Positions 34,185-44,996 of a stretch of 64,000 nucleotides of DNA are shown here, one piece after another; position 1 is the stretch's first letter; each line of letters starts with the position of its first letter. The notes under the pieces were generated by a model. That model saw only the letters and a program-made list of their open reading frames with translations. It was not told the DNA's origin and did no database searches. A program made the translations under genes and the position numbers. The DNA comes from Lepidodermella squamata (taxonomy: Eukaryota; Gastrotricha), in contig JBLDXI010000015.1 of the NCBI GenBank assembly GCA_047495785.1, positions 1,364,001 to 1,428,000 of the forward strand, in the 5' to 3' direction.

Positions 34185-36543
34185 ATGTTGCAAGGCCTTA
34201 TTTTGCGCTCGAATGCGAGTCGAATTGTCGCCCATAATTTGCGTCGATCGCTGCAGAATTCAACCGGTTTGACGAATCAACAGGTTAGTAGAAAAAGCCA
34301 TTTTTAGCGGAACCTAATTTGCCTGTAACAACCGAAAATTTTGGCCCAGGCTAATTTTTTATTTTTTTTCCTCAATAAGGTTCCCTTTCCAAGTAGGATT
34401 TTCTAGGCTTTTAATATTATTTACTTTGAATTAAGGTGATCGGCCATGAATTCATCGAAAATAATTCTAGTTTTATTCCAGTTTTAATTTGGTTTCGTTA
34501 TAGATCTTTCAGCTTTTCCCCTGAAGAAAGCGACCTCGTTTTTTCTATTCTGGAATTTTCTATTTTTTTCTGATTTTTTTCAGTGCGATTTGATATTTTT
34601 CTCCAAAAAAATGAGGTTAATTTCTTATTATTTTTTTTCTACGAAGTCGCCTATGTCTGACACGTGCCCATATTTTTCCAGGTCAATTACAAGCAAAACA
34701 TCGATCGCGAAGACCGGCGGTTAAATTTGAACGCGACGCTAGCCGAATGGGACCCGAAACTGGCCGAGTTGGTGCGGCTGGAAAAACAGCGCCAGCGAGA
34801 GGGCCTCGAACTAATTGCCTCGGAAAACTTCACCAGCTGCGCCGTTCAGCAGGCGCTGGGCTCGTGCCTCGTCAACAAGTACTCGGAGGGCCTGCCAGGT
34901 CATCGCTACTACGGCGGCAATGAATTCATCGATGAGGTCGAGCGGATGTGCCAAAGTCGCGCGTTGAAGTGTTTCGGCCTCAGCCATGAAATGTGGGGCG
35001 TTAACGTACAGGCCTACAGTGGGACGCCGGCTAATATGGCTGTCTACACGGCTGTATTAGGCCCGCATGCTAGGCTGATGGGCCTGGACCTGGCTGAGGG
35101 CGGCCACTTCTCCCACGGCTGGCAGAGTGATACAAAAAAATTGACAGCTTCATCGCTGTACTTCGAAGCCCTGCCGTATAAACTCAACCCGGCTACGGGG
35201 CTGATCGATTACGAGCAAATGGCGGTTAATGCTAAGCTGTTCAGGCCGAAGTTGATTATTGCGGGCGTGAGTTCTTACCCGCGCAACTTGGACTATGCGC
35301 GCATGCGCCAAATTACGGACAGTGTTGGCGCGTATTTGATGGCTGATATGGCGCACATTGCCGGCCTCGTTGCGGCTAAACAGGTGCCAAACCCGTTTGA
35401 TCACTGCGATATTGTCACAACAACCACACACAAGTAAGTATTGATAAACAAATTCAGCGAAGAAAATTCAATTTGTTTGAAATTTGAAATTTTGAAAATT
35501 TAGTTTTGATTTTAATTTAAATTTTAATTTAAATGCAACATTTGTTTTCATTTTTTTGCACAGAAATAAATGTTGACTTCGTTTCAATTTTTCAATTTTT
35601 CAATTTTATTGAATTTTTAAAATTCAGGACTCTTCGTGGTCCCCGGGGTGCTTTGATTTTCTATCGAAAAGGCACAAGGCGTGTTTTACCGAGTGGTGAA
35701 CGCGAGGTTTACGACCTCGAGGCCGCTATCAATGACGCCGTATTTCCCGGCCTTCAGGGTGGCCCGCACGAAAACCAAGTCGGCGCCATAGCCGTCGCCC
35801 TGAAAGAAGCCATGACACCCGAGTTCAACGAGTACCAACGCAACGTGCTAGCCAATGTTCAGGTTATGTGCCGCGAATTCATCGCCCGTGGTTACAAACT
35901 TGTAACAGGCGGGTCTGATGTCCACCTTGCCCTGGTCGATTTACGGCCACTTGGCATCGACGGCGTCACGGTTGAGCGGGTACTGGAGCTTATGAATATA
36001 TCGGTGAATAAGAACGCGCTTCCGGGTGATATGAATGCGGTTAAACCAGGCGGTATTCGAGTTGGATCGGCAGCTTTGACTTCTCGCGGCTTTCAGGAAA
36101 ACGATTTCGTTAAGGTGGTCGACTTCATTCACAAAGGTGAGCAACACTGAAAAATATTAGAATCTATTTGCTAGCTAATTACGGTAATTAGCTAATTAAT
36201 TAAGGTAATTAAGGATTAGCTCAATTTATTAGCTTTTTATTAGTTAATTTTTTTATAAATTTTACGCTTTGGCTGATTGTTACCACTTCATTCAGGTATT
36301 CAATTGGCTCTTGATGTCAAAGCGAATTGCGGTCCCGATGTTCCCAACCCGAGCGCCGATTCCGACTACAACGCTCAGAAAAAGACGCATAAATCCTGGG
36401 TGTCACTCTACAAGTTGTCGCCTCAGTTCCGCGAACATCTTTCTGAGCCGCAATTCGCGAAAAGAATCGCGACCCTGAATCGCGAAGTTCGAACCTTCGC
36501 CCGACAATTCCAAATGCCGGGGCAAACCCATTGCGATCTGTGA
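34185..36543 (+). CDS. SHMT: Serine hydroxymethyltransferase 2 of tandem pair
   Basis: Four exons: 34185-34283, 34682-35433, 35628-36136, 36296-36543; 1,608 bp, 535 aa. Same reaction as the upstream copy. Blocks seen: [56 protein letters not shown] with PLP Lys284, and [14 protein letters not shown]. Exon 1 ([23 protein letters not shown]) is an Arg-rich amphipathic-type mitochondrial presequence. It shares the split Lys codon and the intron before GIQ with its neighbour, but lacks the intron at YQKQ/VLAN, so one copy gained or lost that intron. Near the C-terminus it has an extra segment of about 30 residues ([20 protein letters not shown]) not in the first copy. Having two mitochondrial-type copies is notable; one may act in another compartment. 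Confidence 0.92.
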
Positions 36544-36777
36544 GAAAACTACAAGTTACGCTAAGACTTTGTGCACCCTGTTGTGGATCCTATATGTATA
36601 TCTACATCATAATGGTTTTAAGGAATTTACACTATATATCTCTTGAAATAAAGAAGTATATATCCGAAATATATTGTTTTATTCCTGAAAATTGCGCTGT
36701 AAAAAAATGAGATCTTTTGCAGTATTAGTTGCCAAATTGCATCGATAAGTGTTGGCCGGAATGGTTCAGTGTAAAAG

Positions 36778-38025
36778 CTAAGACCGGCGCAATAGTTCAG
36801 TGGGCAGCAAGCAACACGTAACTGTTCCCTGGGTCAAACGGCGCCAACGGCCGCTCTCAAAGTGACGAAAATCGATGAGGAAAATCGCTCCAATAACGAG
36901 AGCTTTCAAACGAATGTCAAGGCTAGTAACGACTGAAAGGCAAATCTCAATACATTGCTTATAAATTCTTGTTTGATTTACAAGTGACTGAGTACGGATC
37001 AGTTGGTGCGAAGAGATGCATCTCCATGCCAGTCCAACGCATGGTTACTTCTCCCACAGCATCTGAAGATTCTGCCCTTTGGACACTGAAGGAAACATCC
37101 TGACATCGCGGACAGGCACAACCTCGTCCAGATTGGCAGCAATTGCACGGCAAGCAGTTTGGGCCAACGATTTTCAGCTTAGGTCTTGCGTTGCTTTCGT
37201 CAGCAGGCGAGTCGTAAATGAGATAGACAGTGGAGCAGCAAGAAAATCTAGCTCAAAGTCGAACAAAATTTAGTTTAGTGTGAAGTAGGTTATCCTATCG
37301 AAAAGCAAGCATTCCTAATTACCGGACCCGAGAGTCTTGGAACAGAAGCTTTCTCATAGGATAAGCTACTTCACGCAAAGTTATTTGCTTACTCAGCAAC
37401 TATGAATCCTAGTTCAGTTCCATTAGCTAGTTCAACAGTAGCTGTTGGCCGGGAGTATGAGCAGCATCTAGACTTGCGTCGAACAGTGAAAGCAATCTGC
37501 AGTTGCAAAATTCTAAAATGTTCGCTCAGAAGTTGTGAGAACCCACTCTTCCGGAGCCGTCTTGTGCGTGCATAGCAAAATTTCGCGAAACAGGACATAA
37601 TATCCGGCATTGAAGTTCCGACTCTGTAAAATGAATGATTCAAAATTATTCATGGCTCAAGTTCGAGAGTTGCAAACCTTCACAGATTTTGTAGCAAATC
37701 TCGTTATCTTTTGAAAGAAGCAAAAATTGCTTGGGCAGAAGGCAGGGTGCAGTGGCTGGAGCAGAAACCATGTAAAAATGGTCTGTTAGTATGCCGAAGA
37801 AACTCACTTAGCCAAGTATCCACGACAGGATTTATTGAGAAAGTGTCCAAAGAAGCCAGAGTAGAGATGTCGCCATACTCTGAAGAATAGTCAACAGGAA
37901 CTCGAGCTAAATCTTTCGCTAGATTGGAAGAATATTTGTTTTCCGTTTAAATGATACTCTTTCTGTATACCTGGTTGGTAATTCAACGGTTGAGCAGTAA
38001 TGACGAAAAGCTGCTCGGTCATCAT
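36778..38025 (-). CDS. PLSCR-like: Phospholipid scramblase B (divergent)
   Basis: Seven exons: 38025-37971, 37918-37808, 37755-37678, 37623-37547, 37496-37393, 37247-36982, 36932-36778; 846 bp, 281 aa. Same exon phases as scramblase A; one exon is even the same length (77 bp). Seen: VITAQPLNY, LASLDTFSINPVV, LSKDNEICYKI, TVELANGTELGFIV, LKIVGPNCLPCNCC followed by CACPRCQDVSF, MRWTGMEMHLFAPTDPYSVT, and the membrane helix LKALVIGAIFLIDF. Odd points: the first Cys cluster, a run of cysteines in A and C where palmitoylation is expected, is reduced to RCCSYSR, and the intron before the LIDF block's continuation is absent. The 145-bp intron 5 holds a hairpin element. Function probably membrane-associated, but lipid anchoring may differ. 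Confidence 0.88.
37280..37374. repeat. Short inverted-repeat element inside scramblase B intron
   Basis: A 19-bp left arm (GTGAAGTAGGTTATCCTAT) is matched by an inverted right arm at 37356-37374 with one mismatch, around a 57-bp centre. This accounts for the unusual length of the intron. A miniature transposon or a strong RNA hairpin are both possible. Confidence 0.75.
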
Positions 38026-39120
38026 CTTGTCACAAGCTCAGAAGGTGGACAGAATGATAAAAGTCATCGTAAATTTGGCACGCACATTTTTATGACGAAC
38101 CGGTTTGAAGTAGGTAATTGTAATAAAAAAGCTACATCTCACCTACATCGCAGATAGCTTTAACGTAATGTTTACCCGCCAAGTCTAGGTACACAAACGA
38201 ATCGTGATTTGCGCTAGCATGGTGGTGAGAAAAAAATCGATTTATATATCCAGATATGATATTTCGAATTGATTGGTTGACGGCGCGAAGAAACTTGCTG
38301 AAAATAAACACACATACCTGATATTCGGGTATAGTTGAAAGCCATAATGCTGAGTAAACACAGTTTTATATGTCTTTTTTCTTATACTCGGGAGGATCCG
38401 TTATATTTGCTCTAGTGAAGTATTGTCAGAAATGTAAAAGTTATCAGTGCAAACTGCTTCAGCAATCTTGAGGGCAGATAATTCGGGTTTAAAGGGCCTC
38501 GCTTGCTGTTTAATTTGCAAGAAGCCTTCTAGCAATGGAGAAGAAATAATAATAATTAAATGGATTTAAGCGCGGGTGCTTAATGAAATAATAAATGATC
38601 CGACTAGCGAGAAGTAAATGAACAGTGTTCATGACTTTTTTCCAGCCCGAAAAAACCAATACGATAAATAATTAATGGGAAAATGAGCGTATTTTTTGAT
38701 TGCATCAATTTTGCATGAGGGTGATACCGTGTTGTTATTAATGAATTCTATTCATCACATGTTTTTGTAATAGCGATAAGCGCCAATTAAAGCTTTGCCT
38801 TCAGTATTTTGTCGATGGATGAATGAAAGTATCACGGCCGGTTTCACATGCTGCGGTGAGAAAAGGCGCGATATGCTACACCGGAGATTTGATCTCCCGA
38901 GGTGTAGTAGTAATCAATGATGGTGGTTTGAGCGAGCTGTAAATCGATAAATCAAAAATGTGACCTAAATAGAATCAAGGCGTATTTGGACAAATCTGGG
39001 TGTGCAGATGGTTCACCTTTAAGGTCGCATAACGTCTTAGTGACTACGCACACAACATGTGTGTCAACCTTAACGAATACATATCTCAGGATTCAGCTTT
39101 CTCAAATTTCCAATGCTCCA
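38026..39120. other. Intergenic, divergent
   Basis: About 1.1 kb between scramblase B (minus) and the truncated NPC1-like gene (plus). No coding region accepted: the open frame immediately upstream of 39121 lacks an ATG and has no signal-peptide character. Confidence 0.4.
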
Positions 39121-40708
39121 ATGATTTTCAAATTATTTGCCTTATCTTTGGTTGTCGCCAAGATTTCCGCTGACCAATACCACTGCGTTTGGTACGATAA
39201 ATGCGCAGCAATAAACGTAGCTGGTAGTCAGGTCTCTTCCCTACCATGCGAATACAATGGATTGGCCAAGCCTCTATCAGACCATGGGGCAGTTAAATTT
39301 CTGAGGTCGACATGCCCTGCCGTGTTTAAGAACCAACGCGAGGCCGCTTTGAAGACCTGTTGCTCTCTAGAACTCATCGAAGCTCTGAAAGACTACTTAC
39401 TTGTCCTCGAGCGTTATTTCGCTCGATGCCAGATTTGCTACCACAACATCGCAAATCTGTTTTGTGCTATAGCTTGCGCCCCAGACCAGTCACGATTTAT
39501 GGGAGATTTAGAAATTCTCTCAACTTTCAACCACGCTGGGCACCATCGTGTTGTAGCTGGTGTCAATGTCTTGAATCTAACGTCGCAAACTCTTCGATCA
39601 GCCTGGCAGTCTTGCGAGAACGTTCGTTATCATGGCGAAGTTGCGGTCAGGAAAATCTTGCCAACAAATCCAACTCTAACTGGGTTTCTCGACTATTTCA
39701 ACGATGCCTCTAATCTATACGTCCCATTCCGGATGAAAATGAAACTAGTGCCCGACAACAAGTTCGGAGTTAATTACGAAACTGTTAGATGTAACGAAAC
39801 TTTCAGAGCTTGCAGTTGGATCGATTGCCCAGATGTAACGCCGCCCAGCCAGCTGTCAGATGAAACAAGTAAAGTGAAGCCTATCCCACCTTCAGCCTGT
39901 AGAGTAAGCAAGAACGGTGCAGTCATCATCGATAGGGCTCATCGAAGTTTTTTCGACCTCCGCTTCAGTCCATTGTTTCGAACGAAGCGAATCTTTCTGC
40001 GGCCCAAGGTTTCCAAGCCCTTCTCCGAAAATTGCGCCTCTTTTGCGCAAAGTTTCGGCTTTTCGACTGTTTTTGAATACGATTTTCTGTCACGGATTAA
40101 CCGTTTAGTTTTGTCTATTCAAAGCCTGACGGCTTCGCACGACGGTAAGACTATTACGGTATCGGACATCTGCCACCAGCCGTGGTATCCAGCTAGCAAG
40201 TATTGCTCAATTCTCCACCCGCTTCAGTTTTTCCAGAATGATAAGATGGCAAGTATTGACGCTTCCCAGCAAGGTGGTGGCGTTCCCTATCATGGTTCTC
40301 TCTGCTACCTTAATCACTTTCTCAACTGCTTCGAATCACATGAGTTTGTAAGTTTATGTCAAGTGCTCTTAATTTTTTACTGAATTTAGTATTCTATTTA
40401 AGACTGGAAATGAGCCCAGTGTGAACGATCACATGCGATGTGCGGGCGATTTCGGAGGTTCCGTGCCCCCATGGCTTGTTTTCTGTGCCTTCGATACGTC
40501 TGAAGCACGCAATGTCACGAAAATCCCCGAGGAAACTCCGGAAAATGAATATCAAACAGCAAAAGTGGCCGTTGTTACCATTCCTCTGCTAAACGGCAGA
40601 ACCGATCGTGAAATCACCATGACAAGTGCGTGGGAAGAGGTTTTCAACGCCTTCATTGGAAATTTTGCCGAAGAGAACAAAGACCACCTCGAAGTTTTGT
40701 TTGATTAA
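39121..40708 (+). CDS. NPC1-like: Soluble NPC1-like protein lacking transmembrane segments
   Basis: Two exons: 39121-40347 and 40403-40708; 510 aa. Signal peptide (MIFKLFALSLVVAKISA), then the cysteine-rich NPC1 N-terminal sterol-binding domain (CVWYDKC, PLSDHGAVKFLRSTCP, CQICYHNIANLFCAIACAPDQSRFMGD). The frame then jumps from the WIDCPDVTPPS linker straight to HRSFFDLRFSPLFRTKRIFLRPK, matching HKDYFDEHFGPFYRTEQIIIRPV of the full gene at 49 kb. TM1, TM2 and their connecting regions are thus missing. The middle lumenal domain follows and the protein ends (EENKDHLEVLFD) before the sterol-sensing domain. The intron lies at the same place as intron 2 of the full gene. AATAAA follows at about 40720. 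Expected to be a secreted or lumenal soluble protein; sterol binding is inferred only. Confidence 0.88.
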
Positions 40709-41188
40709 ATGTTTTGCTCAATAAATCGCATTTCAATCTTGGCGTAGTCTTGGCGTATAATTTCATCAGCGTGTGAATCTTTAAATTTCAATTAAACATG
40801 ACGCTTCAGTGATCAACGATTTCAACTCAATGTCATCGTTTGATTCGAAAAATAGCACAATTTCCAAGACTAGAAATTACAGTTAACTTCAAAAGAATCC
40901 GCCATTGTGAAAAGATTGTTCCAGCATGAGCCTAGTTATCGTCGTGTGAATGAATAAATAAACATGAGAAACCAGCAATCCGAATGGTTGCACATTATAT
41001 AGCTGGCACCTTCTTTGGCTGGTTGGTGGTATTTTTGCTTCATCAAATTAAATCCTAAATCCAAAATGCTATTCTACACATCTTTTTATAGGTATGATCA
41101 TGCGGTGGCTTCTCTTTATCTTTGCCCTGATAAAACCGGCTAAAAGTAGAAGTTTTATTGTCTAATCTCCTGCATTTTCATATCAAGC
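40709..41188. other. Intergenic
   Basis: Downstream of the soluble NPC1-like gene. Contains its polyadenylation signal and nothing else recognised. Confidence 0.4.
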
Positions 41189-41750
41189 TTACAAAAGTAA
41201 CGACGGTGAATCAGTCTCTTTGAAGAGTATCACGTTAGCAAAACTTGCAGGTCGCTGAGGTTGCGGGTAGCGGTAGATAGCTATCACCTTAATTCCGAAC
41301 TCTTTGCATTTGACTTCTTGATGCCCCAGTATCATTGAAATATTCATTAAACAAATATAATGGCTATATTTGCGCTCGTGGTCTGCATCGTTTATCTATT
41401 TTATCCCACTGAATCATAGATAACAATTGGCTCACTCGCAGAGATCTGAATAATCAGTTGAACTTCGGTCAAGTTAGAAACGGGATAGGATGGATAGGTT
41501 TATAAACTTCCCCACCTGATGTTCCATCCGATTGGCATAGAACTCTGAGCAGCAGTCGATCGCAACAGTGTCGACCATTGTCCGACCACCGGCTTGCTGG
41601 ATGCGCTTCATAACCACGAAAAAGAATAATGAAATTAGAAAAATCGGCACGGTTGACTAAGCTTGCGCCCTGCGCCAAATGTGAGTCTGCTCGACGTCGC
41701 GCGGCCATGAACAGGGCCACAATTTCGCTTTTTCCGTAAATTTCTTCCAT
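41189..41750 (-). CDS. Possible small gene of unknown function
   Basis: Weakly supported. A frame from ATG 41750 gives MEEIYGKSEIVALFMAARRR. Further left on the minus strand two non-repetitive stretches look coding: RTMVDTVAIDCCSEFYANRM (ending at CATCAG/GTGGGG, a plausible donor) and a terminal piece FGIKVIAIYRYPQPQRP... ending KETDSPSLLL at a TAA (41189). Joining them needs two or three short introns whose sites I could not settle; a donor GCGA/GTGAGC and acceptor ATCAAG would join the last part in frame. No family recognised. Could also be a decayed gene. Confidence 0.35.
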
Positions 41751-41918
41751 GGTCTGTTATTTCTTCTTCTTTTCTTCAATCATCTATTTGTTTACTTTAA
41801 TCTTTCATTCAATCAATTATCATTGCCCAATAAAAGTTTCTCGCAAGCTATTACATCAATCATATCAAAATGTTCTTGAAATCGATTTCCGTTAAATTTC
41901 ATGGGTTGCTTGGAGGCT

Positions 41919-43159
41919 TCAGTTACTTGCTGAAGCAACGCTCGCCGCAACGGCCAGCCCGATGAGGCCACCGTTGTTATTGTTGTTACTCCGCCTCCGT
42001 ACTTCGAACCATCGGAAGTCCTATAATAAAAAAATATTGATGGAGACTATGAATTCTTAGGCAGCTAATTACCATCAGGAATACCGCTCCAATGATCAAA
42101 GCTTTCACCTTAATGTCAATGCTTGGGTTGACTAAATTAAGAAAGTTAATCCCAATTATTCGAGATTCGATGAATTTCACTTGCATTCAACTTTGAAAGA
42201 ATCTGCCGTAGTCCAATAGTGAGTCCACCAACCAAGATAGCGTCGTGTAACAGTTCCCAATTCAGTGGCCATGTCAGGAGAATATATCTTATGAAACACA
42301 GTACATTTGTACAGCTGTCAATGATAAGTCTCATACCTTGAAATCGATGTCTTGGCAACAAGCCTTGCTGCAATTACAGTGAATGCAAGATGGCCCAACA
42401 AATATTGCTACCGTCTGTCCATTGACGTCTACAACTTCCAGCTGGTTTCGCGTACAGAACGGCCTGCGGAATAGCGTGAATAAATGGCACATATGCGAAA
42501 ACGATTCTCACATTTCTTTAACGGTGCCAAGTGGTACCCCACGAGAGGTGATTTCAATCCGCTGAGCAATGCCAGCGCAACAGTCGCAGCAAACGCAGCC
42601 CATGCAGTGCCTAAAAACACGGTGAGCTGAAAGAACAACGGCCCCGGTGTAGTCGGCAATGTGCATAGTGAACTCGCGAGCAGCACCGCAGCATAAAAGC
42701 ATGCTTGCGCTGGTGTCTGTAAATTCATCGATATCAAACGGGTTAAAATGTACTTTCAAAGTCATCACCTTCAGTGACACGATAGCAGACATGGTTTTGT
42801 GGTGTAGAAATTATGTACTGTTTCCTCGTTGAGAAATTGATGGCAACTATTAGGTTACTTGATGAGTTACATTTTCGCTGATTGAAAAGCTGCCTTACTT
42901 TCTAATGGGTCTATGATTTGATCAACGTTGATCGAATTAAGAGCCCCCAGCAATTCCAAACCCGGCAGATTCGAGGTGAATCCTGAAGTCTGTGGTGGAG
43001 CAGCAGCCCAAGCTTGAAACGGCAATTTACGAATTTCTGAGTAAGCTGTAAAGATAAATATAAGAGATATGGCCTTCTGCGATCGAATGAAGTTACGAAA
43101 CCGATAGGCTGCACAGTAACCGCAGGAACAGGCGCTTTTTCCGGCTGAGTAGTGGTCAT
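41919..43159 (-). CDS. PLSCR-like: Phospholipid scramblase C
   Basis: Eight exons: 43159-43102, 43045-42899, 42846-42769, 42716-42512, 42463-42337, 42314-42185, 42131-42073, 42020-41919; 906 bp, 301 aa. Seen: PAVTVQPIG, Pro-rich WAAAPPQTSGF, LPGLELLGALNSINVDQI, the Cys cluster CMGCVCCDCCAG, VGPSCIHCNCSKACCQDIDF, TRRYLGWWTHYWTTADSFKVE and the C-terminal helix VKALIIGAVFLM. It lacks the intron that in A and B precedes the Cys-cluster block and has an extra one after CCQDIDFK. Intron 6 starts with GCAAGT, a GC-AG intron: the phase-1 GC site reproduces the codon phase of the same intron in A and B. The C-terminus is extended by an Asn-rich and Ala-rich tail. Expected at the plasma membrane or endomembranes. 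Confidence 0.9.
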
Positions 43160-43363
43160 CGCGCTTTTTTCTAGCTGGTAGATTAATGTACAGTCCGTCC
43201 TTCTTTGAAGAATTGCAGCGCGGATTGCAGCATAAGGCTGCTTCTTCTTATCTTTTAGCGATAAGCCGTGATAACAAAGTTTAGTATAATAATAAAATAA
43301 TCACGATCCAATCCGGGGCTCATTATTTGATATCAACCAATTTTTTGGAGCAATGATTCATAC

Positions 43364-43383
43364 CATAGAGAACGTTCTCTATG
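43364..43383. promoter_or_regulatory. Perfect 20-bp palindrome with heat-shock-element-like core
   Basis: CATAGAGAACGTTCTCTATG is fully self-complementary and contains AGAAnnTTCT, the inverted-dimer arrangement of a heat-shock element. It lies about 205 bp upstream of the scramblase C start and is flanked on both sides by ATGATTCATAC. Binding is inferred only. Confidence 0.4.
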
Positions 43384-43896
43384 ATTCATACTGTGTGAAA
43401 TCGAATAGTAATCCTGGCTCCGCTATTTTTTAGCTATAAGGTCGTACTTTTCGGAAAGCACTTCGATCTGCAAGCACATTAAAAATAAAAAATCCTCTAG
43501 CTAGACGCTTAGAGGCTTGACTAGAGTTTGATCAGTAAAACGAACGTCTCAAAATTTCCTAGCAGCGATAATTAGCTATGAAATTGTAAGTCACATTGAC
43601 TTAATTCATTTCGTGACGCCGGGATTGAATCTAGGACACAAATCACTGCAATATAATTCCATCACGTATCCTAGAAAGCTCAGAAATCCTGAGTTGAAAT
43701 TGAGTCCGCTTTTTATTCGTTTTGTTTAATTCGGAAATAAAGACAGCTTTCGAAAATTCAGCTGTTTTGGTCGTGGTAATCGTAAGTCAATCGTGTAAGA
43801 AAAGACATCACTACCGGGTCCAACTGAAAATCCCTTTCCTTCCTTGGGCTATCAGTTGAAAGACAATTCGTCTAATCCTATTGAAGCCATTGTCAT

Positions 43897-44096
43897 ATAT
43901 CGCGACTTCCGCGCCAGAACAGTGTGCCGGAAATAGAAACCAATGGCGTAATGCATTTGATGCGCAGAAAAAACTGGCGTTCAACTTTTTTTCCAGCGAT
44001 CAGGCACGCGACTGACTTGGCGAAGATGCAAAAAGTTAGTTTTACGCCATTTGTTTCTATTTCCGGCACACTTTTCTGGCGCGGAAGTCGCGATAT
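43897..44096. mobile_element. 200-bp MITE with about 53-bp terminal inverted repeats
   Basis: Left arm starts ATATCGCGACTTCCGCGCC and the right arm is its inverse, pairing over about 53 bp with two mismatches (43897-43949 with 44044-44096). The element proper, TATCGCGA...TCGCGATA, is flanked by TA on each side, the target-site pattern of Tc1/mariner elements. No coding capacity; the centre is about 95 bp. Confidence 0.8.
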
Positions 44097-44310
44097 AAGC
44101 CGACATTTCTTCTTGGTGTTGGCAGGCGGCCAACAATGGAACTTGCAAGCCTCAAGCAGGGAAGTGTAAAAGTTTGTGTCGTTGAACCATAAATTCTGCT
44201 GACAGCTGGCTCCTTAACTGACTAAGTGATTCCGCGGAAGCAATGTGAATACGTATAACTGATTCTAAAAGCAAAATGATGCCTCATGCAACGTGACGTA
44301 AAACGTTGCT

Positions 44311-44347
44311 CGTCGAACGTCGAACGCCGAACGTTGAACGTTGAACG
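44311..44347. repeat. CGTTGAA heptamer array
   Basis: About five head-to-tail 7-bp units of CGTCGAA/CGCCGAA/CGTTGAA. Simple tandem repeat, no function evident. Confidence 0.6.
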
Positions 44348-44996
44348 ATTAATGGGGGGAAAAAGATGCGGCTCGTCCTTGTCATTGTTATTTTTATTCA
44401 GCTGGAAAAATATATTTTATTACTCAGCAGTGCACAAAAAATAATTAAATGCTTTTGGCGCGAGCTTCCAAAATTTGCCCTAGCAACGACGCGGTCTCAG
44501 CTGTTGCTTGCGGACGAATGAGAGTGGCTCGGGGTCAAATCGTGCGATTGTTGTCCGCGCCTTGTTGTCAACTTTGAATACTTGGCGAATGATCAAGCGA
44601 AATCAGAATATCTCTCTGAATCTCTAATTCATTTTCATTCTTCTCCTTCTCGGTCCTTGGTTGCTCATTGTTTTCTCTTATTCGACATTTTGATGTTTCT
44701 CTCATTTAACTTGAATTACGGGTCACGGGTACCACGGATACTTGGTTTCTTCTGATTTTCGTAGCGGTTACTGGATTTGGCAGTTCTTCCTAACGCCGAA
44801 ATAGTTGCTCATTGCAGGAATATTTGGTAGTTTGGTTAATTTCGTTGCTTATAAAAGCCAAAATTAGTCTCCATTGCTTCCCCAAATGCGATGCTGATTT
44901 CCGATTCTAACTTGGATCTCGATTCTCGATTGTCATAATTGAGATCGATCTTTTTCTTATCATTGTCTTCTATCTTATAAATAGACAAATTTAGAA

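Larger units (their letters stand above)
43160..44996. other. Intergenic, divergent, with palindromic elements
   Basis: Between scramblase C and CATIP. Contains a 20-bp palindrome, a 200-bp inverted-repeat MITE and a short heptamer array, each listed separately. No coding frame accepted. Confidence 0.45.

Noticed and set aside
38986-39120. 45-codon N-terminal extension of the soluble NPC1-like frame
   Set aside because: Begins without an ATG; the ATG at 39121 starts a clear signal peptide.
43611-43690. tRNA-like sequence on the minus strand (GATTCAATCCC B-box-like)
   Set aside because: T-stem does not pair and no acceptor stem can be formed.
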